Below are positions 50,184 through 60,820 of a DNA stretch of 64,000 bases, in pieces; within the stretch, counting starts at the first letter, position 1; each line of letters opens with the position of its first letter. Source of the DNA: Lactobacillus sp. (GTDB taxonomy: Bacteria; Bacillota; Bacilli; Lactobacillales; Lactobacillaceae); assembly GCA_022484695.1 (NCBI GenBank), contig JAKVKU010000013.1:29410-93409 (forward strand), given 5' to 3'. The notes below the pieces were generated by a model. The model saw only the letters and a program-made list of their open reading frames with translations, did no database searches and was not told where the DNA came from. Made by a program: the position numbers and the translations under genes.

Positions 50184-50888
50184 CTGTTTTATCTTTGCTT
50201 AGGGCTATTGGGTGCTTGCTTGGCTTCTTTTCTGGGCTGTGCCGCCCAACGTCTCCCCCAGGGCCGCAGCTTATTAGGCCGCTCAATGTGCGATACTTGT
50301 GGCCAAACTTTGGCTTGGTTTGATTTAGTCCCAATTTTAGGTTTTTTGAAAAACGGCGGCCGGGCCCGCTGTTGCCAAGCCCCCATCGATCCGGGTCTAC
50401 CCCTGGCGGAATTGCTCAGTGGCCTGGGCCTTTGTGCCTTGGTCCAAGCTAACTTACCCCTGACTTGGCCCGATAGCATCATTTTGGCCACTTGGTTTTT
50501 GATATTACTGGGATTAAGTCTATTAGATCACTGCTATCAATTTATTTACCCCGTCCTATTGTTGCCCTTAGTGGCTACTTATTGGTTGACCCCCGGTGTG
50601 GACCTGGCAGAATTTGGCCAAGATGCCTTGTTGGCCTTGGGCTTGTTGCTGGGCCTGGGCATTTTTGCCAAAGTGACCCGGGGCCTGGGTGGTGGTGACG
50701 TGTACCTGTTGAGCCTGGTGGGTTTTCAATTTGGCCTAGCAATTGTTTTATGGACCTTGATTTTTAGTTGTGGCTTGTGTTTGTTGGTCTGTTTGACCCA
50801 TTATTTACGGGGTCGCTTTGACCCCCAGGCCCCCTTGGCCTTCATCCCCTATTTAACCATCGGCCTGGTCCTAACACAAATCGGGTAA
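50184..50888 (+). CDS. comC: Prepilin peptidase (type IV leader peptidase, ComC-like)
   Basis: About 234 residues. Membrane aspartic protease: catalytic Asp candidates in SLLDHCYQFIYP and GLGGGD; N-terminal methylase-like part with CDTC...W..D.VP..G...N. The second cysteine pair is altered (ARCCQAP instead of CxxC). It would process ComG pseudopilins for DNA uptake. The ribosome site is GGAGGTGATC, complementary over ten bases to the 16S 3' end. The best-placed start after it is CTG 50184; TTG 50169 overlaps the site. Divergent from the str operon and convergent with rpoC. Confidence 0.88.
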   Translation: MFYLCLGLLGACLASFLGCAAQRLPQGRSLLGRSMCDTCGQTLAWFDLVPILGFLKNGGRARCCQAPIDPGLPLAELLSGLGLCALVQANLPLTWPDSIILATWFLILLGLSLLDHCYQFIYPVLLLPLVATYWLTPGVDLAEFGQDALLALGLLLGLGIFAKVTRGLGGGDVYLLSLVGFQFGLAIVLWTLIFSCGLCLLVCLTHYLRGRFDPQAPLAFIPYLTIGLVLTQIG

Positions 50889-50932
50889 AAAAAGAAGCTG
50901 ACAACTGGAAAATCCAGCGATCAGCTTCTTTC
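50886..50932 (-). terminator. Bidirectional terminator between rpoC and the prepilin peptidase gene
   Basis: GAAGCTGA/TCAGCTTC with an inner CTGG/CCAG stem; seven T follow on the minus strand and a shorter T run on the plus strand. It serves both convergent genes. Confidence 0.88.
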
Positions 50933-50941
50933 AATGGCTAT

Positions 50942-53900
50942 TTATTTATCATCTTTTTTGGATTCATCAGCGTGGAGTTGTTTTTCCAAATCTGAAATAG
51001 AGTAAACATTTTCAGACGTTGCCCCAACACTTTGCGGTTCCATATGGCGATACTTCGGCATACCGGTCCCGGCTGGGATGATCTTACCAATGATAACATT
51101 TTCCTTCAAACCAACTAATGGATCGTTCTTACCGCGAATAGACGCATCCGTCAAGACACGGGTTGTTTCCTGGAAGGAAGCAGCTGATAAGAAACTATTG
51201 GTTTCAAGGGAAGCCTTCGTGATCCCTAAGAGCACTGGTCGGCCAGTGGCAGGAATGCCACCTTCGATCAAGGTCTTATGGTTTTGAATACTAAAGTCAT
51301 TGATGTCCAACAACGTCCCTGGCAAGATATCGGTATCTCCAGGATCTAAGACACGAATCTTACGGAGCATTTGCCGAACCATGACTTCAATATGCTTATC
51401 ACTGATTTCTACACCTTGCATACGGTAAACTTTTTGCACTTCACCTAAGACATAGTTTTCAGTGGCAATTTCGTCACGAACTTTGATTAATTGTTTTGGA
51501 TCCACCGACCCACCGGTCAGCTTGTCCCCACGTTCCACATGATCGCCTTCAGCGACGATAATGTTAGAAACGTAAGGTACACTGTAAGTCCGGGTATCAG
51601 TGGTGCCTTCAACCGTGATTTCTCTAGTGTGTTCAGCGGGATTTTCATCAACGGCTGAAATTTCACCAGTTACTTCGGTGATCGTTGCAAGCCCTTTAGG
51701 ATTACGAGCTTCAAAGATTTCTTGGATACGGGGCAGCCCTTGGGTAATATCTTCGCCGCCGGCAACACCGCCGGTATGGAAGTTACGCATGGTCAACTGG
51801 GTACCAGGTTCGCCGATAGATTGGGCAGCCACAGTACCAACTGCTTCCCCAACTTCGACTTCTTCACCGATGGCTAAGTTACGACCGTAACACTTCTTGC
51901 AGACACCATGGTTGGTGTTACATGTGAAGACGGAACGGATGGTAACCTTGGTCACACCAGCATTCACGATTTTTTGGGCCATATCTTCGTCCATTAATTC
52001 GTTTTTGCCGATGATCTTCTCGCCAGTTTCAGGGTCAAAGACGGATTTCATGGTATAACGGCCAACTAAACGGTCGTAAAGTGGTTCAATGATTTCATTC
52101 CCGTCACGAATAGCTGTGACTTCTAAGCCCCGATCAGTGCCGCAATCTTCTTCACGGACGATAACGTCTTGGGCCACATCAACTAAACGTCGGGTCAAGT
52201 AACCAGAATCGGCAGTCTTCAAGGCCGTATCAGTCATCCCTTTACGAGCCCCGTGGGTACTCATAAACATTTCCATGACGGATAGACCTTCTCGGAAGTT
52301 TGAAGTAACAGGTACTTCCATCATCCCACCGTTAGGGGCGGCCATCAAACCACGCATCCCAGCTAACTGGGTAAAGTTTGAAATGTTACCCCGGGCCCCG
52401 GAATCACTCATCATGGAAATTGGGTTGGATGAATCGAAACTATCGATCAGTTTTTGTTGGATGTCATCCTTGGCGTCATTCCAGATACTGATAACCCGGT
52501 TATGCCGTTCTTCGTCGGTAATTAACCCACGCCGGAATTGTTTAGAAACCGTAGCAACTTTCTTATGGGCTTCTTCAACGATTGCTGGCTTTTCTTCCAA
52601 AGTAGGCACATCGGCAACCCCAACCGTTAAGCCGGAGTCAGTACAGATGGTGTAGCCTAATTCTTTCATATCATCCAACAATTCAGAAGTCCGTTGTACT
52701 TTATACACTTTGAAGACTTGGGCAATAATATCACTCAAGAAGCCCTTCTTGAACGGATCGATCAATGGGGCGTTGGCAATCTTGTCGTTGATGTTTTCGC
52801 CTTTGGCCACGAAATACTTGTCAGGCACACCATTGACGATATTGTCGTTAGTGGGTTCATTCAAGTATGGGAAGTCTGCTGGCAAAATTTGGTTGAAGAT
52901 AGCTTTACCCACAGAAGTCATCATGATGCTTTCCCGTTGGTCATCTTTAAATGGCTTTTCGGTCATAGCATCAATGGACAAACCAATTCGGGTATGCAAA
53001 TGGACATCGCCATTCTTATAAGCCATCACAACTTCATTCACATCTTTGAAGATCATGCCTTGGCCTTCACGATCCCGTTCTTCAAGGGTCAAGTAGTAGT
53101 TCCCCAACACAACGTCTTGAGATGGGGTAACGATTGGTTTACCATCTCTTGGTGCCAAGATATGATGGGCTGCTAGCATGAGCATCCGAGCTTCAGCCTG
53201 GGCTTCGTCAGATAATGGCACGTGGACGGCCATTTGGTCCCCATCAAAATCGGCATTGTAGGCTTCACAAGCTAATGGGTGTAAGCGAATGGATTTCCCA
53301 TCAACTAACACGGGTTCAAAAGCTTGAATCCCTAATCTATGCAACGTAGGTGCCCGGTTCAACATAACTGGACGTTCCTTGATGACGTCTTCTAAGACAT
53401 CCCAGACATCGTCATCTTGGCGTTCAATTTTACGTTTGGCGTTTTTAATGTTAGAGGCAATTTCGCGCTTAACTAATTCCCGCATGACAAATGGTTTGAA
53501 TAATTCCAACGCCATTTCCCGAGGCAGACCGCATTGATAGAACTTCAATGTTGGGCCTACATCGATAACGGAACGACCAGAATAATCCACCCGTTTACCT
53601 AATAAGTTTTGCCGGAAACGACCTTGCTTACCTTTTAAGAGGTGTGACAAGGATTTCAGTGGGCGATTCCCAGGGCCTGTGACAGGACGGCCCCGACGGC
53701 CATTATCGATCAAAGCGTCAACGGCTTCTTGGAGCATCCGTTTTTCGTTTTGTACGATGATGTTTGGTGCTTTCAAATCTAACAGGCGTTTCAACCGGTT
53801 GTTACGGTTGATCACCCGACGGTACAAGTCATTTAAATCAGAAGTGGCAAAACGGCCACCTTCTAATTGGACCATTGGCCGTAAATCAGGCGGGATAACA

Positions 53901-54595
53901 GGAATACAATCCATAACCATCCATTCTGGTAAATTGCCCCCAGTGCGGAAAGCTTCCAAAATGTCTAAGCGATGGATCGCCCGGATCCGTTTTTGGCCTT
54001 GGGCGGTCTTTAAATCTTCTTTTAAGCCTTTAACTTCTTTGTCCAAATCAACATCTTGGAGTAATTCCTTGATGGCTTCGGCACCCATTTTGGCGTTAAA
54101 AGCATGACCATATTGTTCTAATTTATCCCGGTATTCTCTTTCGGTGAGTAATTGTTTCTTCTCAAGGGAAGTGTCTCCGGCATCGATAACCACGTAAGAT
54201 GCGAAGTAAATGATTTCTTCCAAAGCTCTTGGGCTCATGTCCAAAACCAAACCCATCCGGCTTGGGATACCTTTGAAGTACCAAATATGAGATACAGGTG
54301 CGGCTAATTCAATATGACCCATCCGTTCCCGACGAACTTTAGAGCGGGTTACTTCAACCCCACAGCGGTCACAGACGATACCCTTATAACGAATCCGCTT
54401 GTATTTCCCACAGGCACATTCCCAGTCTTTGGTTGGGCCGAAGATGCGTTCATCAAACAAACCGTCTTTTTCTGGTTTTAAAGTCCGGTAGTTGATCGTT
54501 TCTGGCTTTTTAACTTCGCCATAAGACCAACTGCGAATTTTATCAGCAGACGCTAAACCGATTTGCATGCTCTCAAATTTATTGACGTCTATCAA
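50942..54595 (-). CDS. rpoC: DNA-directed RNA polymerase beta' subunit
   Basis: 1217 residues. Zinc finger [19 protein letters not shown] (about 60-78), active-site [12 protein letters not shown], bridge helix/trigger loop region [20 protein letters not shown], second zinc site and the acidic C-terminus. Length is normal for lactobacilli. 24 bp after rpoB; ends at a bidirectional terminator. Confidence 0.98.
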   Translation of the reverse strand: MIDVNKFESMQIGLASADKIRSWSYGEVKKPETINYRTLKPEKDGLFDERIFGPTKDWECACGKYKRIRYKGIVCDRCGVEVTRSKVRRERMGHIELAAPVSHIWYFKGIPSRMGLVLDMSPRALEEIIYFASYVVIDAGDTSLEKKQLLTEREYRDKLEQYGHAFNAKMGAEAIKELLQDVDLDKEVKGLKEDLKTAQGQKRIRAIHRLDILEAFRTGGNLPEWMVMDCIPVIPPDLRPMVQLEGGRFATSDLNDLYRRVINRNNRLKRLLDLKAPNIIVQNEKRMLQEAVDALIDNGRRGRPVTGPGNRPLKSLSHLLKGKQGRFRQNLLGKRVDYSGRSVIDVGPTLKFYQCGLPREMALELFKPFVMRELVKREIASNIKNAKRKIERQDDDVWDVLEDVIKERPVMLNRAPTLHRLGIQAFEPVLVDGKSIRLHPLACEAYNADFDGDQMAVHVPLSDEAQAEARMLMLAAHHILAPRDGKPIVTPSQDVVLGNYYLTLEERDREGQGMIFKDVNEVVMAYKNGDVHLHTRIGLSIDAMTEKPFKDDQRESIMMTSVGKAIFNQILPADFPYLNEPTNDNIVNGVPDKYFVAKGENINDKIANAPLIDPFKKGFLSDIIAQVFKVYKVQRTSELLDDMKELGYTICTDSGLTVGVADVPTLEEKPAIVEEAHKKVATVSKQFRRGLITDEERHNRVISIWNDAKDDIQQKLIDSFDSSNPISMMSDSGARGNISNFTQLAGMRGLMAAPNGGMMEVPVTSNFREGLSVMEMFMSTHGARKGMTDTALKTADSGYLTRRLVDVAQDVIVREEDCGTDRGLEVTAIRDGNEIIEPLYDRLVGRYTMKSVFDPETGEKIIGKNELMDEDMAQKIVNAGVTKVTIRSVFTCNTNHGVCKKCYGRNLAIGEEVEVGEAVGTVAAQSIGEPGTQLTMRNFHTGGVAGGEDITQGLPRIQEIFEARNPKGLATITEVTGEISAVDENPAEHTREITVEGTTDTRTYSVPYVSNIIVAEGDHVERGDKLTGGSVDPKQLIKVRDEIATENYVLGEVQKVYRMQGVEISDKHIEVMVRQMLRKIRVLDPGDTDILPGTLLDINDFSIQNHKTLIEGGIPATGRPVLLGITKASLETNSFLSAASFQETTRVLTDASIRGKNDPLVGLKENVIIGKIIPAGTGMPKYRHMEPQSVGATSENVYSISDLEKQLHADESKKDDK

Positions 54596-54619
54596 ATGGT
54601 CGACCTCCTATTGTCAGTT

Positions 54620-57600
54620 CTACTTGTTTTGGTCGTTTTCAGCTTTGGCAGCAGCCTTTTGAGCTTCTTCCTTAGCCTTCTTTTCTTCTTGTTCCTTGGC
54701 GTATTTCGTTAAAGCATCCACACTAACCACGTCATCGTCTTCATCATCCATATCTCGAAGTTCGATTTCTTGTTTGTCAGCATCTAAGACCTTCATGTCT
54801 AAGCCTAAGGATTGTAATTCCTTGACCAGTACCCGGAAGGATTCTGGGACACCAGGTTTTGGAATTGGTTCGCCTTTGACAATGGCTTCATAAGTCTTCA
54901 CACGACCCACCACGTCATCGGATTTGTAAGTTAGGATTTCTTGCAGCGTATAGGCAGCCCCATAAGCTTCAAGGGCCCAAACTTCCATTTCACCAAAACG
55001 CTGGCCCCCAAATTGGGCTTTACCACCTAAAGGCTGTTGGGTAACTAATGAGTAAGGACCGATGGAACGGGCATGTAACTTGTCGTCAACCATGTGGGCT
55101 AACTTCATGTAGTACATGACCCCAACGGAAACCCGGTTGTCAAATGGTTCCCCAGTGCGACCATCATATAAAACAGACTTCCCATCAGAAGCCATCCCAG
55201 CTTCTTTGACAGTGTTCCATAAATCATCTTCTTGTGCCCCATCAAAGACTGGTGTGGAGACATGGATACCTAAGTTTCTAGCAGCCATCCCTAAATGCAA
55301 TTCCAAGACCTGACCGATATTCATCCGTGAAGGCACACCCATTGGGTTCAATAAGATGTCCACAGGTGTTCCGTCTGGTAAGAATGGCATATCTTCTTCA
55401 GGTACCACGATGGAAACTGTCCCTTTGTTACCATGACGGCCGGCCATTTTATCCCCCACTTGGATCTTACGTTTCTGGGTGATATAAACCCGAACCATCA
55501 TGTTGACGCCAGGTGATAATTCATCGCCGGCTTCTCTGGTAAAGATTTTCACATCTTGGATGATACCGCCACCGCCATGGGGTACCCGTAAGGAAGTATC
55601 CCGGACTTCACGGGCTTTTTCACCAAAGATCGCATGTAACAAGCGCTCTTCTGCAGAAAGCTCAGTGACACCCTTAGGCGTAACTTTCCCAACTAAGATA
55701 TCCCCATCACGGACTTCAGCCCCAATGCGGATGATCCCAAATTCATCTAGGTTCTTCAAGGCATCTTCCCCGACGTTTGGAATTTCACGGGTGATTTCCT
55801 CAGGACCTAATTTGGTATCCCGGGCTTCAGATTCATATTCTTCAATATGAATGGAAGTGTAAACATCATCTTTAACTAATTTTTCAGATAACACAACGGC
55901 ATCTTCAAAGTTGTACATGTTCCAAGTCATGAAGGCAATCAATGGGTTTTGACCTAAAGCTAACTCCCCATTTTCCATGGCTGGGCCATCGGCAATGATT
56001 TCACTCTTGTCCACATGGTCGCCCACGCTGACAATTGGCCGTTGGTTATAACTCTTACCGGCATTTGACCGGCGGAATTTGGTTAACGTATATTTATCTA
56101 ATGAACTGTCTTCACGGCGAATGCGCACTGTTTTGGCATCCACATATTCAACCGTCCCAGCTTCTTTGGCTAACAAAGCCGTCCCAGAATCGTGGGCAGC
56201 GATGTATTCCATCCCAGTCCCAACTAATGGGGCATGAGGATTGACCAAAGGCACGGCTTGACGCTGCATGTTGGCACCCATCAAGGCCCGGTTGGAGTCA
56301 TCGTTTTCCAAGAAAGGAATGCAGGCAGTGGCTACGGCAACTACTTGCTTAGGTGAAACGTCCATGTAATCCACCCGTTCAGGGCTGATTTCAATGTTGT
56401 CATCCTTATGCCGCGCTAAGACCCGTTCGTCTTGGAAAGAACCATCATCGTTTAATGGGGAGTTGGCTTGGGCGACGATGTATTCATCTTCTTCGTCAGC
56501 GGTCAAGTAATCGATTTTGTCGGTTACTTTATGGCTGGTCCAATCCACCCGACGATAAGGGGTTTCAATAAAGCCATAGCGGTTGACCACGGCGTAACTA
56601 GCTAAACTATTGATCAAACCGATATTAGGACCTTCTGGGGTTTCAATTGGACACATCCGGCCATAATGGGTATAGTGCACGTCCCGGACTTCATAACCGG
56701 CCCGGTCTCTGGTCAAACCACCAGGGCCTAAGGCAGATAAGCGCCGTTTATGGGTCAATTCACCCAATGGGTTGGTTTGATCCATGAATTGTGACAATTG
56801 AGAAGACCCAAAGAATTCCTTAATGGAAGCCACAACTGGGCGAATATTGATCAATTGTTGCGGGGTAACGGTAGAGGTATCTTGAATTGACATTCTCTCC
56901 CGAACGACCCGTTCCATTCTGGATAAACCGATTCGGAATTGGTTTTGGAGTAATTCACCCACGGAACGAATCCGCCGGTTACCCAAGTGATCGATATCAT
57001 CCGTTGAACCAATGCCTTCTTGTAAGTTCAAGAAGTAGTTCATAGCTGCCAAAATATCAGCTGGGATCACATGCTTCACTTTAGGATCGATATGGCCATT
57101 GCCAATCAAGTTTACTTCTTGATCTAAGTTAGCTTTAGAGTAGACTTTGATAATCTGTAAAACCACTGGATCTTTCAAAACCCCTTCATCAGAAGGTTGG
57201 AAAGTGTAAGTCTTGAAATCGTCCCGTTTCAAATAAGGGGCCAATTTATCCATGACTTTACGATCCACTAAATCACCCTTTTGAGCAATAACTTCCCCAG
57301 TATCGGGATCAGCCAAAGTTTCAGCCAGGGTTTGGTTCAAAAGACGGGTCTTTAAGTTTAACTTCTTATTGATCTTATAACGACCAACGGAAGCTAAATC
57401 ATAACGCTTAGGATCAAAGAAACGTGCATACAGCAAAGAACGTGAGCTGTCAGCTGTCTTAGGTTCACCTGGACGTAAGCGTTCATAAACATCTTTTAAG
57501 GCCTCGTCAGTCCGAGAGTCTTCAGTGTTTTTATGCACATCTTTTTCCAAGGTCAGCATCAAGGATTCATTTTCACCAAAAATATCGATAATATCCGAAT

Positions 57601-58210
57601 CAGAGCCAAAGCCCAAGGCCCGGACTAACTCACTCATAGGAATCTTACGGGTCCGGTCGATCCGGACGTAAGCAATCCGCTTGGCATCAGTTTCATATTC
57701 CAACCAAGCACCCCGGTTAGGGATCACGGTCGTGCCATAAGTTGTCCGACTATTTTTATCCACATCTGAATGGAAGTAAACGCCAGGAGAACGTACCAAC
57801 TGGGATACAATAACCCGTTCTGCACCATTGATAATGAAAGTCCCTTGTTCAGTCATTAATGGGAAGTCACCAAAGAACACATCTTGGGTCTTAATTTCAC
57901 CAGTTTCATGGTTAGTTAATTTCAAGGTGACGTGTAATGGCGCTGAATAGTTGGCGTCGTGTTGACGAGCCTCTTCTACAGTATATTTGGGTTCTAATAG
58001 CTGATAGTCCACAAATTCTAACGATAAGTTACCAGCAAAGTCATCGATTGGCATGATATCGTCAAACATCTCACGCAATCCTTCATCCAAAAACCATTGA
58101 TAGGAGTTTGTCTGAATTTCAATCAAATTTGGCAATTGCAATACTTCTTTAATGCGAGCATAGCTTCTGCGAGTGCGGTGTTTGCCGTAATTTACTAAAT
58201 GTTCTGCCAA
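54620..58210 (-). CDS. rpoB: DNA-directed RNA polymerase beta subunit
   Basis: About 1196 residues from TTG 58210, which has AAAGGG 8 nt upstream and gives the usual start [19 protein letters not shown]; an ATG at 58237 would add nine residues. The rifampicin region [20 protein letters not shown] and [12 protein letters not shown] is wild-type. C-terminal [20 protein letters not shown] is intact, followed by a charged Lys/Ala/Glu tail of about 40 residues. Forms rpoBC with its own promoter and a structured leader. Confidence 0.96.
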   Translation of the reverse strand: MAEHLVNYGKHRTRRSYARIKEVLQLPNLIEIQTNSYQWFLDEGLREMFDDIMPIDDFAGNLSLEFVDYQLLEPKYTVEEARQHDANYSAPLHVTLKLTNHETGEIKTQDVFFGDFPLMTEQGTFIINGAERVIVSQLVRSPGVYFHSDVDKNSRTTYGTTVIPNRGAWLEYETDAKRIAYVRIDRTRKIPMSELVRALGFGSDSDIIDIFGENESLMLTLEKDVHKNTEDSRTDEALKDVYERLRPGEPKTADSSRSLLYARFFDPKRYDLASVGRYKINKKLNLKTRLLNQTLAETLADPDTGEVIAQKGDLVDRKVMDKLAPYLKRDDFKTYTFQPSDEGVLKDPVVLQIIKVYSKANLDQEVNLIGNGHIDPKVKHVIPADILAAMNYFLNLQEGIGSTDDIDHLGNRRIRSVGELLQNQFRIGLSRMERVVRERMSIQDTSTVTPQQLINIRPVVASIKEFFGSSQLSQFMDQTNPLGELTHKRRLSALGPGGLTRDRAGYEVRDVHYTHYGRMCPIETPEGPNIGLINSLASYAVVNRYGFIETPYRRVDWTSHKVTDKIDYLTADEEDEYIVAQANSPLNDDGSFQDERVLARHKDDNIEISPERVDYMDVSPKQVVAVATACIPFLENDDSNRALMGANMQRQAVPLVNPHAPLVGTGMEYIAAHDSGTALLAKEAGTVEYVDAKTVRIRREDSSLDKYTLTKFRRSNAGKSYNQRPIVSVGDHVDKSEIIADGPAMENGELALGQNPLIAFMTWNMYNFEDAVVLSEKLVKDDVYTSIHIEEYESEARDTKLGPEEITREIPNVGEDALKNLDEFGIIRIGAEVRDGDILVGKVTPKGVTELSAEERLLHAIFGEKAREVRDTSLRVPHGGGGIIQDVKIFTREAGDELSPGVNMMVRVYITQKRKIQVGDKMAGRHGNKGTVSIVVPEEDMPFLPDGTPVDILLNPMGVPSRMNIGQVLELHLGMAARNLGIHVSTPVFDGAQEDDLWNTVKEAGMASDGKSVLYDGRTGEPFDNRVSVGVMYYMKLAHMVDDKLHARSIGPYSLVTQQPLGGKAQFGGQRFGEMEVWALEAYGAAYTLQEILTYKSDDVVGRVKTYEAIVKGEPIPKPGVPESFRVLVKELQSLGLDMKVLDADKQEIELRDMDDEDDDVVSVDALTKYAKEQEEKKAKEEAQKAAAKAENDQNK

Positions 58211-58245
58211 ATCATTCACCCTTTCTTTGAATTCCATGGCCCGTC

Positions 58246-58280
58246 AATCTTAAACAAATTATTAAGATTTGTTTAAGATT
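58246..58280 (-). promoter_or_regulatory. 14-bp inverted repeat in the rpoB leader
   Basis: Perfect arms AATCTTAAACAAAT and ATTTGTTTAAGATT with a 7-nt loop, 36 nt upstream of the rpoB start. On RNA it is an AT-rich hairpin just 5' of the ribosome site; on DNA it could be a protein site. Confidence 0.6.
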
Positions 58281-58302
58281 TTAAAAATTAACGCTTTTTA
58301 AG

Positions 58303-58347
58303 CAAAAAAAAACCAAAAGAAGCACAAATCACTTGAACTACTTTTGT
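58303..58347 (-). terminator. Attenuator-like hairpin in the rpoB leader
   Basis: Minus strand: CAAAAGTAG/CTTCTTTTG (one mismatch) with a 15-nt loop, then nine T. It lies between the rpoB promoter and the start codon, so some transcripts should stop before rpoB. Confidence 0.65.
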
Positions 58348-58422
58348 TTTTTTATATAGTCGCCATGGACAATAGATCACAGCGGCTTTACTTAACGACC
58401 ACAGTTTTACGAATCGATTAAC

Positions 58423-58451
58423 AGTATATAACGAATTTTATTGAAAGTCAA
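58423..58451 (-). promoter_or_regulatory. rpoBC promoter
   Basis: Minus strand: -35 TTGACT (58446-58451), 17-bp spacer, -10 TATACT (58423-58428). The leader to rpoB is about 200 nt. Confidence 0.82.
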
Positions 58452-58480
58452 CACCCTGGCTCACCAAGGCAAGATAGCCA

Positions 58481-59743
58481 TTAACGCTGAACCGGTGCCG
58501 GTTTTTCAATGGCTTGGGCCCGGATGAAATCACCCTTTTGCACAGGGAAGGGACAGCTGAAGTGAACCACTTGCATGGCATGGGGCGCCCGTTCAATGGC
58601 TAAGTCATCTTCATCAAATAATTCCGTAACGGTTTGGCTGTAGTGGCTGAAGTTGGGCCCGTAGAACTCGATCTTATCGCCAATGCCAAAGTTGTTCCGC
58701 TGTTGCACGGTAACCACTTGGGCTTGGGCGTCGTAGCCTAGGACTTGGCCGATGAATTTAAATTGAGGCCGCTTGCGCCGCTTACCAAATAACTCATCAT
58801 CAGCCGTTGGGGTATTGAAGTAAAAGCCCGTGGACATTTCCCGCTGGGCCACTTTCCACAATTCATCAACTAGGGCTTCATCCAATTGATAGTTGGCCGG
58901 ATTGGCACAATAGTCGCTCACGGCTTTGTGGTACACATTAGCCACAGTAGACACGTAATGCACGGTCTTCATCCGGCCTTCGATCTTCAAACTATTCACA
59001 CCGGCCTCGACCAATTCGGGAATATGTTCGATCATGGCCATATCCACGGCGCTCATGGAGAAGTCTTCTAACTTACCGTCGGCGTTTTCCCCCAACAGCT
59101 CGGTTTTATCCCCTAAGGCTGGCATCTCGAACAAGTCATATTTCCAGCGGCAGTTTTGGGCACAGCCGCCCCGGTTGGCATCCCGTAACCCCATGTGGTT
59201 GGACAATACACAGCGGCCGGAATAACCAATGCACATGGCCCCATGAATAAAGGCTTCGATCTCAATATCCGTATGCTTGCGAATTTCTTTGATCTCATCA
59301 AGCCCCACTTCCCGGGCTAAAACGATCCGCTCTAAGCCTAAATCTTGCCAGAACTTCAGGGTTTCCCAATTGGTGGCTGAGGCTTGGGTGGATAAATGCA
59401 CGGCTAACCCCGGCGCTTGGGTAATGGCAATTTCAATTAAGGAAGGATCTGAGACGATCACGGCATCAATATGGTGATCGCGAACTTGGCGGAAGTATTC
59501 CCCCGCCCCGTTGATATCCCCTTCATGGGCCACAATATTCGCGGCCACATAAACTTTAGCCCCATGGGCATGGGCATAGGCCGCCCCTTCGGCCATTTCG
59601 GCAAAGGAGAAATTCCCCGCCCGGGACCGTAAGCCATAGGCGTCGCCACCAATATAGACGGCATCAGCGCCGTAATCAATGGCTACTTTTAATTTTTCCA
59701 TAGTACCAGCTGGCGCCAATACTTCGGGTTTATTTGTTATCAT
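58481..59743 (-). CDS. U32 peptidase-family protein, TrhP2/YrrO-like tRNA hydroxylation factor
   Basis: 420 residues. The U32 signature is complete: EAFIHGAMCIGYSGRCVLSN, then RGGCAQNCRW, giving four cysteines for a likely Fe-S cluster. In Bacillus the equivalent protein YrrO (TrhP2) works with YrrN (TrhP1) to hydroxylate U34 of tRNAs using prephenate. The C-terminal beta-barrel domain (about 325-405) is present. 16 bp after the shorter U32 gene. The tRNA role is inferred from family and pairing; older names call it protease or collagenase. Confidence 0.88.
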   Translation of the reverse strand: MITNKPEVLAPAGTMEKLKVAIDYGADAVYIGGDAYGLRSRAGNFSFAEMAEGAAYAHAHGAKVYVAANIVAHEGDINGAGEYFRQVRDHHIDAVIVSDPSLIEIAITQAPGLAVHLSTQASATNWETLKFWQDLGLERIVLAREVGLDEIKEIRKHTDIEIEAFIHGAMCIGYSGRCVLSNHMGLRDANRGGCAQNCRWKYDLFEMPALGDKTELLGENADGKLEDFSMSAVDMAMIEHIPELVEAGVNSLKIEGRMKTVHYVSTVANVYHKAVSDYCANPANYQLDEALVDELWKVAQREMSTGFYFNTPTADDELFGKRRKRPQFKFIGQVLGYDAQAQVVTVQQRNNFGIGDKIEFYGPNFSHYSQTVTELFDEDDLAIERAPHAMQVVHFSCPFPVQKGDFIRAQAIEKPAPVQR

Positions 59744-59759
59744 CTATTTTTACACCTCA

Positions 59760-60683
59760 TTATTTCACATCACTGGGATCAATTTTGAAAAAGCCCGTAT
59801 CTAATTGCCGATTAGCCGGTTGATTGGCTTGCACCAGGTCATCTAGGTCAGCCAACTTGGCAGCCGTTAAACTTTGGCTGGCCAATAAATCCCGGGCCTG
59901 GGCAAAGGCTTGGGCAATTTTCGGGAAATTAGTGGGGTCAGCAAAGACCCCGTCTAAAAACCAATGGCTCACCGCTAAAGCTGCTAGTTTGGGCAATTGG
60001 GTCATTAAGTCTACATCATTATTGGCAAAAATATGGGTCCCATTAATATCTTCATAAATTGAATAATGGGTATCCGGCTTATGGGGTTCGGAAATAAACA
60101 GCCCCTTGGCCCGATCCAACTTATCTTGATGATCTTGAACAAAATTGAAGTAATTGCTCAACAACGGCCGACCGGACTGATGAATGGCCGCCGCCCCATA
60201 TACCAGTATTTGCAGGGGGATTTGCACATTGGGCACCAAGTCCACGAGCTCTCTGTAGGGCACTTCATTGGCGATGACTGCCCCTTTAGCCCCCTGTTGG
60301 GCCCAAAAATTGATCTGTCGGGAATTTGTCACTAAATCAGCGCCGTCATACCAGTAAGGCAAGTCTAGCTGACTTTGGTGCAAAATTCGAATGGCCCCGG
60401 GATCGCCAATGGTGATGCGATCCACTTTTTGTTGCGCTAAAAACTGCAAATAATCCAAGACGTGGACAATACGGTCATTATGAAAAATGGCGTTAACGGC
60501 CACTTGGATTTGTTTACCCTGGGCGTGAACTTCTTTGATCAAGGTGGTCAATTCTGCCCGTTGGAAACTATGGGGTAGTCTTAAGCCGAAGTAATCTTCC
60601 CCAGCATATATGGTATCAACACCAGCGTGCATCAAGGCTTTTGCCTGGTCAATGGACGCCACACTCGCGATTAATTCTGTCAT
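59760..60683 (-). CDS. U32 peptidase-family protein, TrhP1/YrrN-like
   Basis: 307 residues, the shorter partner. TIM-barrel start ASVASIDQAKALMHAGVDTI with YAGEDYFGLR. At the U32 signature the sequence reads VYGAAAIHQSGRPLLSNYFN, so the cysteines of the long partner are missing, as in TrhP1-type proteins. Probably forms a complex with the downstream TrhP2-like protein. AGGAGT precedes the ATG at 60683. Confidence 0.88.
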   Translation of the reverse strand: MTELIASVASIDQAKALMHAGVDTIYAGEDYFGLRLPHSFQRAELTTLIKEVHAQGKQIQVAVNAIFHNDRIVHVLDYLQFLAQQKVDRITIGDPGAIRILHQSQLDLPYWYDGADLVTNSRQINFWAQQGAKGAVIANEVPYRELVDLVPNVQIPLQILVYGAAAIHQSGRPLLSNYFNFVQDHQDKLDRAKGLFISEPHKPDTHYSIYEDINGTHIFANNDVDLMTQLPKLAALAVSHWFLDGVFADPTNFPKIAQAFAQARDLLASQSLTAAKLADLDDLVQANQPANRQLDTGFFKIDPSDVK

Positions 60684-60775
60684 TTATACAGCAACTCCTA
60701 AATTAGTTCTTCTACAAAAATAACATAACTTATCAACGATAGCACGAAACTGGCGGAAAGAATAGGGAATCCACT

Positions 60776-60814
60776 AAAAAAAGCGCACCCAATCAACTCG
60801 AGTACGCCTTTAAA
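60776..60814 (-). terminator. Terminator of clpC
   Basis: Minus strand: a 12-bp stem with three wobble pairs (AAAGGCGTACTC with GGGTGCGCTTTT) is followed by more T. It separates clpC from the U32 pair. Confidence 0.75.
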
Positions 60815-60820
60815 ATGCGA

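Noticed and set aside
52694..53176. Long plus-strand frames inside rpoC (also 53679-54107) and rpoB
   Set aside because: These are by-products of the codon bias of highly expressed antisense genes; no motif or ribosome site.
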